Source of the DNA: Hyaloraphidium curvatum
Taxonomy: Eukaryota; Monoblepharomycota; Hyaloraphidiomycetes; Hyaloraphidiales; Hyaloraphidiaceae
DNA: 64,000 nt
Assembly: GCA_025558095.1 (NCBI GenBank)
Contig: JAIVFI010000013.1
Coordinates: 558,001 to 622,000 of the forward strand
Direction: 5' to 3'
Part shown: piece after piece, positions 29,650 to 39,217 of the stretch
How positions within the stretch are numbered: the first letter of the stretch is position 1
How the letters are laid out: each line of letters begins with the position of its first letter
The notes under the pieces: generated by a model
The model's input: only the letters and a program-made list of their open reading frames with translations
The model's database searches: none
Told to the model about the DNA's origin: nothing
Position numbers and translations under genes: made by a program

Positions 29650-30507
29650 TCATCCCCCCGCCGCCTCCTTCTTCCTCAACTCCCCCGCCAGCGCCGCCAT
29701 CCCCACCCCCACGAACGCCGCCCACACCCCCCTGACCACGCCCCACTCCTCCCATACCACCCAGAGCAGGTGCGCGGGGCTCGCGATGCCGTTGCACAGC
29801 AGCGCGGTCTGCGCGACCGCGGCGGAGGCCCTGTCCCCCGGATCGGGGAGGGAGAGGGAGGAGAGGAGCGTGGAGAGGCCGAGGAGGAAGTAGCCGGTGG
29901 CCTGCGAAGGCGTCTTCAGGGCTTCCGCGGGTGTGGCAACACCGGACTCAGACTTACTTCAAGCAAGGCTAGAGAGCGGCCAGTGGAGATGGAGAATGCG
30001 GCGAGCATCTTGGAGCCCCTGGGTCCTTTGCCGAGGTCCTGCAAAGAAATCGATCAGCTCGTGTCTTGGTGGCGTCGGTGAGGAAGCCCGCACCGCCAAC
30101 GCCTGCACGCAGTGGACCCAGAGCGCAATGCCCGCCGACCCGAGCTCGGCGCGGATAGCAGCACGAGAAAGGTGCTTCCGGTCGTCGGCGGCGAGGTCCA
30201 TGTGCAAGCACGTGGTTGCGAGGAGGAGCGACGAGTGCAGGACGCAAGGCGGGAGACAGATGATGACGGGGTGGACGAGGCCGAAGTCCGAGGCGGCTGG
30301 CCGATCGTTCAGAGCTCCGGCAGCATCGAGTCAGGAGATGGGAAGCAACTGACCGACGGAGAGCGCGAAAGACAGGGTCCCCGCCGCGGCGAGCTGCGCG
30401 GCGCTGCGGCCGAGGCGGAGCCGCCAGGGCGCGGGGAGGAGGTGGAGGAGGCGTTCGGGCCAGAGCGGGAGCAAGTAGACCTGTTCCGATATTTGGAAGC
30501 TTGCCAT
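29650..30507 (-). CDS. Polytopic membrane protein of unknown family
   Basis: Four short exons: 30507-30354, 30296-30094, 30038-29958, 29901-29650. Introns are 57, 55 and 56 nt with GTCAGT, GTGCGG and GTAAGT donors; 690 nt, 229 residues. The protein begins MASFQISEQVYLLPLW and has hydrophobic segments at LAAAGTLSFALS, HPVIICLPPCVLHSSLLLAT, GSAGIALWVHCVQALAV, ATGYFLLGLSTLLSSLSL and GVWAAFVGVGMAALAG. The spliced joins keep each helix intact, which supports the model. No family recognised and no catalytic motif seen. Exons are too small to show as long open frames, so the gene is easily missed. Confidence 0.65.
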
Positions 30508-30832
30508 CCCCCGGGGCCGGCCGCAAACGAACGGGAAACAGAATGGCAGAATGGCTGTGCGCGATTACGTGGCGCGAGGACTCGACCTCGGCCGCTTTCG
30601 CCGCTCCCGCGGTAAAGAACTCTCGTATCCTGAAAAAGATGCTTGTCGGACTAAACAAGCTCGAGATTCAGCGACGCAATGCTTCGATCTGCAGGCTTGT
30701 GCCTTCGCAGATCAGCTTCTCATGCGGACAGGTGACGGGGACCTGCGTCCCCAGCTTGGAGACCTCGTTCACACCCCTCAGAGTCGGACCAGGCGCGATA
30801 AGGCCACGTCATCGACCGCCGCTTCCACGCCA
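30508..30832. promoter_or_regulatory. Divergent promoter region
   Basis: 325 bp between the unknown membrane protein (minus) and the F-box-type gene (plus). No gene of its own; presumed to contain both promoters. Confidence 0.35.
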
Positions 30833-32069
30833 ATGCCGCCCGCCGCCGCCATGCCCGCGGTGTACGCGCGCGCCGGGCTGGGCTCCGTGCCGCCGGAGCT
30901 CGTCGAGCAGATCCTGCGGCACCTGCCGCTCCCCGCCGTCGAGGCCACCGCGCGCCGCGTCAACAAGCGATTTCGGGCCGTCGGCGGCCGTCGGCGGCGC
31001 GCACGTGCGGCGGCGGCTCGGCGCGCTGCGACTGCACCCCCTGCCCCACGCGGACGACGCGCTCGTCGAGCTCGGCCGCTACATCGCCGCGCTGCCGCCG
31101 TTCTCCTCCCAAAGGCCGCTTCCGCGCTGCTGGCCGCCGTCGGCTCCGGTTGCGGTGGGGCGCCGTGCTGCTGGCCTGCCGCCGCGATCGTTGCCGTCGT
31201 CTGCTCCGCGTTCAACCTGGCGAGCCACCGCTTGGTCTCCGTCGACACGCAGGGCGTCGCCAGCTTCATCAGGGCCGCCTCCGAGGTCTCCGGCCTGCCC
31301 GTGGCCGCGTACGTCAGCGATGTTCTGGCCGCGGCGTTCAAGGTCTCCGGAGCGAGGTTCCTCGCGCACGCATGCGGCGTCGCTGGACGAGCTCGCGCGC
31401 CACGCCAACGATGCCCTGCGCGCCAAGGACAAGGCGTTTCTCCGCGCATGGGAAGGCAAATGGTTCGACAGCAGGAAGAAAATCTCGGCCACGGCGCTGA
31501 AGCATTACCTCGGCGAAATCACCGGCCGGGGGCCGCACCGCCCCACCGTCACGGAAGTCTTTGCCGGACTCATGGAGTCCACGGCGGCGAGGGGATACGG
31601 GAATGTCGAGCAGGAAATCCGCAGCCTCCTGGCGTCCGAGTGGCCCACGGTCGGAGCCCCTCCCGAAGGGAGCGAGCTGCGCGAGGCCAACCCGTTCTCG
31701 GTCGGCCGTTGGATTCCGGTCGGCGTCGGGACCCCCGAGGCCGCGGCTGCCAACGCCCTGCTGGACCGCTGGGAGAAGAATGCGCGCTGGGCGCTACCGT
31801 GGATGCACGTGGAGCGCTTCTCGATCCTGTGGAAGCCGGACGCCGGCCAGACGGCCGAGGTTACGGCGCACGAGGCGTTCATCCTGCAGGCCGCCAAGGG
31901 TCTGCTGGATTCCGCCCGGCGGTTCTCGGCCGCGCCGTTCGACTGGGTCGGACACGTGCGGGGGATGGACTTCGAGGAGACGGACCCCGGCAGGTGGGAG
32001 GCGTGGTTCGCGGAGGGCGTCGAACGGTTCCGATTCCAAGGCGGGAACGGCCCACTGCGGAGCGCGTGA
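30833..32069 (+). pseudogene. F-box-type protein with several frame changes
   Basis: From the ATG at 30833 the frame gives MPPAAAMPAVYARAG, then an F-box-like segment (LGSVPPELVEQILRHLPLP...VNKRFRAVGG). Coherent sequence then appears in another frame (LGALRLHPLPHADDALVELGRYIAALPPF), returns to the first (AIVAVVCSAFNLASHRLVSVD...SEVSGLPVAAYVSDVL), and switches again at about 31380 to LDELARHANDAL... through to the stop at 32069. The first change lies in a duplicated ccgtcggcgg; none is explained by a GT-AG intron of usual size. F-box proteins link substrates to SCF ubiquitin ligases. Probably a decayed or mis-sequenced gene. Confidence 0.55.
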
Positions 32070-32196
32070 TTGCTTCGGCCGAAGAGCTCGACAACGAACG
32101 GAGATTCTGATTATCAGCGACATGAGCAACATGGATTATGAATGACTACATTCTCCATTCCTGACTTTCCGAGTCCTCGCCGACGCCCCTCGAGCT

Positions 32197-32719
32197 TCAT
32201 TGCTTGGTCACGTCGGCAGGCCCGTCAACGGGAGCGTCCAGGTACCCTTTCGCGTCCGCCGCGCCGTCCTCCATCGCCGGCCCGGCCTCGTTGGGGACCA
32301 CCCGGATGGGCCGGCACGTGATGTAGGTGAAGAGCGCCAGCAGGGCGGCACCGACGCCGACGAGCAGGAACCCGACGAAGAAGAACCCATCGGCCTGGAA
32401 ACAGGGCGTCAGCACCGTCCCGGCCGTCCGCCGGGAGCAGCAAGCCCACCTCGCACCAGTCGTCCCCGTCGCAGCCGTCCACCTCGCTGAACGACACCGC
32501 CACGCAGCCCATGCCGACGAGCAGGAACAGCGTGCCGAAGGGCATCGCGAGGGCGAACGCCATGGCGCGGCGGAGGTGCTCCCGCGAGGGGGGGGCGGCG
32601 ACCGCGCGGAGGGGGATGATGTCGGGGATGATGTCGGTCATCGCCGGCGCGGCCGAGTAGGCGGGGAGCTGCTCCGCGGGCGCGGGGGAGGAGGGGGAGG
32701 GGAGCTGCTTTGTGTCCAT
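32197..32719 (-). CDS. Small two-helix membrane protein
   Basis: Exons 32719-32450 and 32394-32197 around a 55-nt GTGGGC...TTTCCAG intron; 155 residues from the ATG at 32717-32719. Pro/Ser-rich cytosolic-like N-terminus, first membrane helix AFALAMPFGTLFLLVGMGCVAV, a short acidic loop SEVDGCDGDDWCEADG with two cysteines, second helix FVGFLLVGVGAALLALFTYI, and an acidic tail. The loop with paired cysteines is likely luminal or extracellular. No family recognised. Confidence 0.65.
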
Positions 32720-33017
32720 GTTTCGGGAGCTGCGATGGTGTCCGAGTGTGCTCGGGAGAGGTGAAGTGGGTCTGCGGCGAATCAGCAGGGGCCAACGGCG
32801 CGCCCCGGCGAGTCGGGGCTTCGTCCTCAGCTGCCTCGATTCGCGGCGAGCAATGCCGCCGGTCTCTCCCAGAACAAGAAACATGAGCATCAGTATCGAA
32901 TCCATCTCCGAGGTTTACATGCGCTGCTCGCAGTCACTCTATGCTCGTTCGTCCGTCGACGCTCTACACCTTACGAAGCATCAATCGAGCGTTCTGATCG
33001 GCCGCAGCAACAAGCGG

Positions 33018-33653
33018 TCAGTTGTCGGGCCGATAAGGCTCCTCGCGCACGGCGTGGGCGAGAACCAGCTTGGAGAGAAAGATCGGCGCGAACCAGGCCC
33101 ATCCCCCGGGCGCGGGGAGGTACTCCTGAAGCGACATCGCGGTGACGAGAAAGAGCATTGCCAGCGGCCTGGCGAGATAGAGTGGAGAATAATGGACGGC
33201 AGCAGCGCCGGCCAGAGAGTAGGAGTACAGCGCGGAACCCCAGAGCAAGTGCCTGCCGGGGTAGAGGGCCGCGACCACGATCGGGTGGACGTGCAGGGCC
33301 GTGAATCCCATGGTGTTGTGCAGGAATCTGCCGAGCCGCGTCGCCGATGCCGGAACCGGTCCGTGATACAGCCTCTTGCAGGTCGACAACGAGTTGGCGA
33401 CAGCTCCGCCGGCGACGTCGAGCACCATCGCGGCCGCGAAAGCATAATGCCACCACCGCCAGCCGACAATCGGCGAGAACGATGCCCGATACGCGAGCGA
33501 CGCGAGTCCGGGGACCGCAGCAGCCCACAGCAGCGCGTTTTCTGCCGCGGTCGCGCCCGGTCCGACGAGCCAGTCGTCCACGCTGTCGGCCGCCCCATCG
33601 GGCAGGGACCAGTCGATGTTGGCATTGGGGGTATGCGAGGGGCCTTTGACCAT
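33018..33653 (-). CDS. Polytopic membrane protein, unknown function
   Basis: Single exon, 211 residues from the ATG at 33651-33653. Hydrophobic segments lie at ENALLWAAAVPGLASLAY, WHYAFAAAMVLDVAGGAVAN, FTALHVHPIVVAALY, LYSYSLAGAAAVHY and PLAMLFLVTAMSLQEYL. Conserved-looking His and Arg residues border the membrane (KRLYHGPVP, RFLHNTMGFTALHVHP). The pattern recalls small integral-membrane enzymes or carriers, but I cannot name the family. Neighbours give no clear hint. Confidence 0.6.
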   Translation of the reverse strand: MVKGPSHTPNANIDWSLPDGAADSVDDWLVGPGATAAENALLWAAAVPGLASLAYRASFSPIVGWRWWHYAFAAAMVLDVAGGAVANSLSTCKRLYHGPVPASATRLGRFLHNTMGFTALHVHPIVVAALYPGRHLLWGSALYSYSLAGAAAVHYSPLYLARPLAMLFLVTAMSLQEYLPAPGGWAWFAPIFLSKLVLAHAVREEPYRPDN

Positions 33654-33794
33654 CTCGTAAAGAGCAGATTGGGAGCTTCAGCCGAACTGATGGGCCACGG
33701 AATGTTGGCTTCGGCACGGATCCGCGGGCGGGTTTCAGTTCTTCCGCAGCGGACAAACAAGCGTTGATATTGATTCACCATCGTTTGTAGTTGT

Positions 33795-35063
33795 TCACGC
33801 ATCACGCCTGCGCAACACGCGGATGAAGCAACGGAAGTCCTCGATCCGCGCAGGGTACCAGGCCTCGACGTCCTCGCGCTCCGCCTTTGGCAGCCTCCAC
33901 CACTCCCCGTCCCTGGCCGAGACCTCCTCCCAGAACGGCCCCCGGGAAAGCAGCAAAAGAAGCATCGGCGCCGGATACACCTTGCCTTCACCGCCGCCGG
34001 ACGAGAGCTCGAGGTCCGAGAAGGAGCCCGCGGAGTCGATGGTCGCCAGGATCGCGCCGGGCTTGGTCCGGGAGGTGAGGCGCTGGAGGAAGGCGGCCGT
34101 CCGCGATTTAGACTGCGCGAGGAGCTCGTTGAGGGTGAAATTGAGGGTGATGAGGTCCGCACCGGAGAGCAGCTCGTCCAGGCGAGACGATGCCGGATCG
34201 GTGGCTTCCGCGAGCAGATCCGCACGTTCAAAGTGGAAAGCGGCGACAGAGTACAGCTCGCCAAAAGAAGCGTACAGAGACGACTCCACTGTGGAGAACA
34301 CGGCTGAATAGTCGGCGTAATCGGCACAGGTAATGGAGATTGATGGGGCGGGGGCGTCCAAAATCAGTGGCTGTCCATTTGAAGCATTCGAGGGCCCGCC
34401 ATCGGACAACGTGAGGCTAGCAGCGGCCGAAAGGAGCTCCTTTTCTCCCTGCCCGGCTCGGGTAGAGCTTTCGTCGGTGCTCTTTCCTTCCGCCGCGCCA
34501 GTGCCAATGTCCGTGCCTGCAGCCTTCATGTCTTCAAGCACGCGGAGCAATATGCCAGCAGCAGCCACCGCTTCGGCCCCTGTGCCCGCCCCGAGGCACA
34601 GGATCCTCGTATGCTGCCGCAGCTCGCGCGAGGGTGCCCCAACACTGTCCCGACCTCGAAGAGCTCGACGAAAGACACTCCGTATGGAGTCTTCTTGAGC
34701 CCAAAGTTCGCAGTACCCGACAGCTCTCCCCCCGGCATAGTCCGCCGCGTACACGGCGAGCCGCTCCCGTTCCTCAGCTCCGGGACCGAAAATCTTCTCG
34801 TATTGTCGCGCCGCAAAGAAGCTTTTGATCTGCCGCAGCGTCGGTACGTAGGAAGGCGACGCGAAAGTCGGTTCGAAGGCCGCATGGAGGCATTTCAGGA
34901 GGGCATGGGCGGTAGTCGGGGCGAGAGGGGGGAGCAAGGAAGGAGGAGCATCCCGACGCGGCTCTTTCCCTCCCCGAGCAGAAGGGGCGGCATTTTGGGG
35001 CCGAGAGGTAGATATCCGGGCCTGCGGACGCGCCTGCCGCGGCGCAGAGTTCGTCTGGGGCAT
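33795..35063 (-). CDS. BMT6: Bmt6-like 25S rRNA uridine-N3 methyltransferase
   Basis: Single exon, 422 residues from MPQTNSAPRQ (ATG at 35061-35063; the upstream in-frame start is GTG). Rossmann-type SAM site RILCLGAGTGAEAVAAAG at about 150, an acidic post-motif ISITCADYADY at about 245, and the family hallmark GADLITLNFTLNELLAQSKSRTAAFLQRLT at about 310. These match the fungal putative-methyltransferase family that includes yeast Bmt6, which methylates a uridine of 25S rRNA. Basic, disordered N-terminus fits nucleolar targeting. Family call strong; exact site inferred. Confidence 0.75.
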   Translation of the reverse strand: MPQTNSAPRQARPQARISTSRPQNAAPSARGGKEPRRDAPPSLLPPLAPTTAHALLKCLHAAFEPTFASPSYVPTLRQIKSFFAARQYEKIFGPGAEERERLAVYAADYAGGRAVGYCELWAQEDSIRSVFRRALRGRDSVGAPSRELRQHTRILCLGAGTGAEAVAAAGILLRVLEDMKAAGTDIGTGAAEGKSTDESSTRAGQGEKELLSAAASLTLSDGGPSNASNGQPLILDAPAPSISITCADYADYSAVFSTVESSLYASFGELYSVAAFHFERADLLAEATDPASSRLDELLSGADLITLNFTLNELLAQSKSRTAAFLQRLTSRTKPGAILATIDSAGSFSDLELSSGGGEGKVYPAPMLLLLLSRGPFWEEVSARDGEWWRLPKAEREDVEAWYPARIEDFRCFIRVLRRRDA

Positions 35064-35139
35064 TCGTGTGTGCTTGTTGACAGTCACCGATCGTCCGAGG
35101 CGCCGCGTTACCGGCCGGCCTCCTTCTGCCCCGTTCTTT

Positions 35140-35951
35140 CTACTCTACTTTGCCAACAGGTACCGGAGCCACTTTCGAGCCCATCCGCCAAGACCAGTAC
35201 CACCGTTCCGCTTGGCCATAGGCCGTCAGACCCGCCCAGCCAACCAAAGCAGGTCCGAAGAGTACGGCCCACCAAAAGAAAGTCCGGAACCTTCCAGGCA
35301 CGACTTTCCGCAGCAGATCCTCCGTCTGCCGCTCCGCGTCCTCTTTGGAGCCGGTGTTGTCGATCACGTGCGTCGCCCGGGCGACTTTGGCGTCGATTGG
35401 CAGCTGGGAGGCAATCCGTTGCCGAGCGGCCTCTTCCGTCAGCTGCGGATTCCGCGAGAGTAGGCGGAAAAGTTGTTGCTCCGGCGTGCTGGGACTCGTT
35501 TAGAAGTTGCTGGCTTCCCCGGAAGGGCGCCGACCTACCAACGAACCACGATGACGACAGGTAGCCAGCGATCCATGTTTCCCTCGATCAGCAGCGGAAC
35601 GTCCCACAAGCAGGCGCGACGGCCAGTGAGCATCGCCCAAAGTGTTCTCCGGACCATCTCGCGAATGACGAAAGGATGCGTGGCCGCATTCAAGACGCGT
35701 CGCTGTCCCGGATCCGCGAAAATCGCGGCCCCGAGCTTGTCGCGATCAATGCCGCCAGAGGGGAGGAGGATTCCGCGGCCAAAATGGGCCACAATTTTGC
35801 AGAAAGAGGGCTGTCCAGGTTCGGTCACGTCGCGCGCGATTTCGTCCGCGTCGACGTGTTCCAGGTAAGGGGACACGGCGGAGCGCATGGCGGCGAGCGC
35901 GACCGAGGATTTTCCTGTGGCGATTCCGCCCGTCAGGCCGAGGAGTAGCAT
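35140..35951 (-). CDS. CAB5: Dephospho-CoA kinase with C-terminal membrane segment
   Basis: Exons 35951-35539 and 35488-35140 around a 50-nt GTAGGT...CCCAG intron; 253 residues. Walker A GLTGGIATGKSS directly follows MLLL, and the family motifs VDADEIARDV, FGRGIL, HPFVIREMV, LWDVPLLIE and SRNPQLTEEAARQRIASQLP are present. The enzyme phosphorylates the 3'-OH of dephospho-CoA, the last step of CoA synthesis. The N-terminal residues plus the segment FFWWAVLFGPALVGWAGLTAYG near the C-terminus suggest membrane attachment, possibly mitochondrial outer membrane as in yeast. The splice restores VIVVRCTPEQQLFRLLSRN, supporting the model. Confidence 0.85.
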
Positions 35952-36092
35952 GTTGGGCCAAGTTTTGTCGATGAGAATCGAAGAGCCAGGCAAGGCAACC
36001 CACGCGAAGGTGAAGACTCGAGATCACTCAATCATCTACGGTATCCAGGGTCATACAACACATTCTGAAGTTAATCCGAGGTGAAACGCATC

Positions 36093-36768
36093 CTACTTGG
36101 ACTTTGGAGTGTCTGCAGCCACTCGTTCTTTCTTCGAAGGGCTCTTTGTCGCCTTCGAGGACGTCTTGACCCCGACAGCCGAGTCCAAAGAGTCCATGGT
36201 GTCGCCAAGGAGCGCCACCAGGCCCAGCACCCCGCAGACGGCCGCGATCACGTTCGAGGTCGCGATCCGGCGGAGCACTTCCGCCTCGTCGTCGATCCGC
36301 ATCGAGTTGCCCAACAGCTTGCGGTCCGGAAGAGCACGGAAGTAATAAACTGCCGCTCCAGCAGCGGAAGACAGAAATGTAAAGACTGGGCTCAGGGAGA
36401 ACCGCGAGGTGACGGCGCGGTACACCGCGCGTGCCAGGAAGTAGACGACCAGAACGGTGAGCACATTGCTGATGAATTGGGCCCGCGGGAGCTGGTAGAA
36501 CGACTGAAAAGACGCGTCAGACGCGTGCTTTTGAAAAGCAGTCGCGCCTACTCACGGCCTGCGCTCGCCTGTCAGCCGACGTCACTTTGGACTTCAAGAT
36601 CGACTTCTCCAGCGACTGAAACAGCAGAGGATGCCAGTTTGAGTCCGCCGCGAGCGACGGAAAGAGAGACCCGATGAGCACAGAGAGCGCCGAGATGTCC
36701 AAGGGCAGGAACGCGTCCGCCATGATTAGCACGAGAGTGAGCAACGCGTACACGACGAACAGCGCCAT
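36093..36768 (-). CDS. Integral membrane protein with Lys-rich C-terminal tail
   Basis: Exons 36768-36556 and 36503-36093 around a 52-nt GTGAGT...TTTTCAG intron; 207 residues. Start taken at MALFVVYALL (ATG 36766-36768), since the earlier in-frame start is TTG; a missing upstream exon is possible. Hydrophobic segments: the N-terminus, PLDISALSVLIGSLFPSLA, VLTVLVVYFLARAVY, PVFTFLSSAAGAAVYYF and NVIAAVCGVLGLVALL. The cytosolic tail is basic (KTSSKATKSPSKKER). The intron holds two ACGCGT sites. No family recognised. Confidence 0.65.
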
Positions 36769-36997
36769 CACCAACACTACTACGGCCAAGTGCGCAGCAC
36801 GGTCAAGGAACGCGTGAATTCAGGAGCTCCCCGTCCCTGAATCAATCCAAGTCCGAAAGGAGATCGAGGCCGCGATGGCCGCGGAGCTCTGGGATGGAAT
36901 CTCTGAGGCGCGTGACATGGCGAATCGGCAACTGAACACACGTCATGGGACGTTCGCGGATTAACCGACAAGGCTCAATTGTCGGTAAGGTGAAGTG

Positions 36998-39030
36998 ATG
37001 CGTAACTCGATCGACTTTCGTGTGTTGCGGCGGTCGCCGATCCCGCTCGCCACGTCACGGGTCGGCAAAATGCTCCTGGCCATCCCCCCCGAGGTTCTCC
37101 TTCTCGTACTGTTATTCCTCCCCGCCGATGACCTCTATTTCTTGCGCTTCGTCTGCCGGGGCATCGGGAGGCTGGCTGGTGTCGCTTTTGCGGAGCGTTT
37201 CCGCGTCCTCGTGGGGGGCGTCGGCTTCGACTTTGTCGACACCGTGAAGGCTATCCGAACCTCGGGCCCGCACCGCGTTGGCACCGACGACTGCCTCGGC
37301 TCCTTGGCGCTCGGGAACTTGTTTCGTTCGTCCGGCGGAAACTACCATTCGACTTCGCTTCAAGTTCTCGTCCACCGCTCGCTGTGCGAAACTCGGGACA
37401 GCGTGGGCATGGGGGAACTGTTTTCTGGTATCGGGATCCCGGCGGCGGACACCCTGCGATACTACCTGGAGTTTGTGTTCCCCAAGGAAGTTTCGTTCCT
37501 GCTCGCCTTCTTCCGTGCGACTGGGTTCCATGTCGGCCTCGTCAACGATGCCGTCTTTAGCTGCAGCCACGTTCCTTTCTTTGACCGGTGGCACATCCGA
37601 ATCCAGTTGGAGCAATGGGATGAATCGCGCTGGAAGGCAACCGGGATGGCCCTGGTGTTTGCGATGTCTTCCGTTCGTACGGTTCCCTGCTCACCGGCGT
37701 CAACGCGGTCGGAGACCTTTTTGCCCGCCATTTGCCCCCCGCTCTACGGATGGACGCCGTTTGCAAGTTTCGGGGAAGCTGGGAAGCCAAGGGCAAGCTC
37801 GCGTGCAGGCTTTTGGTCGACTACCGGCTTTTTGGCGTTCCTTGGCTCGTTCGCACCTTGAGAGGCGTCTTTGTCGACGCCACGGACGTCGAGAATCCAC
37901 CATCACGTGAAGATCGCGTGAGCTTCCTCGCCGGGCTGCGCGATCACCTTCGGATGGTGCTGTACAACGAGGAGTACAAGGTGCAGCCGACCATACTGCA
38001 AGCCTTTCTCGACCCCGAGCAGGGCTGGCCGTCCGATCTGCCGCTCCAGGCAGCGGATTTCCTGCAGCCTTCCGACATCGAGCCTGCCCATGTTCGCGGT
38101 TTCCTGCGCGGCACTACGGCCGAGTGGACGCCGAGCTGGCGGACGCCCCTGCCGATCGGCTTCAAGCTGGATCCCGTGCGGCTTGCGGAGCTTATCCGGG
38201 CCGTTCGGGGTGCGGGCCCTGCGCTGCATGACTATTACCTTTTGGTTTTCGGAGACCCTGTTTCTTGGATCGACTACCCTGTTGGGAAGGTCGCGCTGCT
38301 TCTTGCTCATTCAGGGATGAGCTACAGTGCTTTGGCGGATCTCATCTACGGAGAGGAAGATCTCTCGGATGACGAGGTGCACTTCAACCCTGTCGCGTTG
38401 ATTGCCGAGGTCGACGGGCGGGAAGCATTCACCATCGAACTTGCTGCCTCGGTGTTGGTCTACTGCTTCGCCGACAACTTCTTCATCTGCAACAATCGAG
38501 TTCTGTGTCTGCGCAGAATCGCCAGGCTCGGGACTTCGTGGGCCCAAGGATGCAGGTCCTTCTACGACGACCCGAGTTCTCTGGCGGCATTCATGGACCA
38601 CGCTGCGGACATTCTGGAACACGTCGTGCTCGGCGGAGTCGTGCCGGTCGAGTGGACGCACGGCTTTTTCTATCTGATGGGTCTGGTTCTTGGAAGCAGC
38701 ACTGCGGATCGACCCCTTTTCAGACGCTCCGATGTGCAAGCCGCACTCTTTTGCTCTTCGGCATGGTTACGAGCCCGGCTGCGGAGCTATGGCGATGTTC
38801 GCGACCTCGTTCTTGGCCACTTCGTTGCTTCGGGAGCGATTCCGGTTCCCGGAGATCTTCGTATCGATCGCGAATCTTACCGTTTCAGCAGAGCCTCCGC
38901 ACTGAGAAGCGTTGGGCTAGCTGACATGCACAGGCCTGTGGAAGGCGAGGAGAAGGACCGCTTGGTTCGTATTCTGAGCTCCTCGTTCGGTTCGCTGGGG
39001 GTGAAGCGGCTTTGGGAGACGGCGAAATAG
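36998..39030 (+). CDS. F-box-type protein with one frame break
   Basis: ATG at 36998 (a second in-frame ATG at 37070 sits in a better context, aaaATGc). An F-box-like N-terminus (LLAIPPEVLLLVLLFLPADDLYFLRFVCRGIGRL) leads a long helical protein. The first frame is coherent to KATGMALV near 37650; about one base later the second frame takes over (VCDVFRSYGSLLTGVNAVGDLF...) and stays open to the stop at 39030. One extra base near 37650 explains the break; no intron fits. Corrected length would be about 677 residues. The substrate-binding part has no recognised repeats. Likely an SCF adaptor, if functional. Confidence 0.55.
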
Positions 39031-39217
39031 GCTCATGGAGACCCGTTTAGTCAAACAATGATCTTCCTTACGCTTGCTGGTAATGACGCTCGCATTACCG
39101 GGGCGGACGTGAGCCGTGATTCGGGGCGCAGAAGTCAACGGATCAACGGAGCGACGCGGCCGCGATGTGATCGCGAAGGGCTCCCAAACACGACTTCGAA
39201 CCGGTCCCCCTCTCGCG

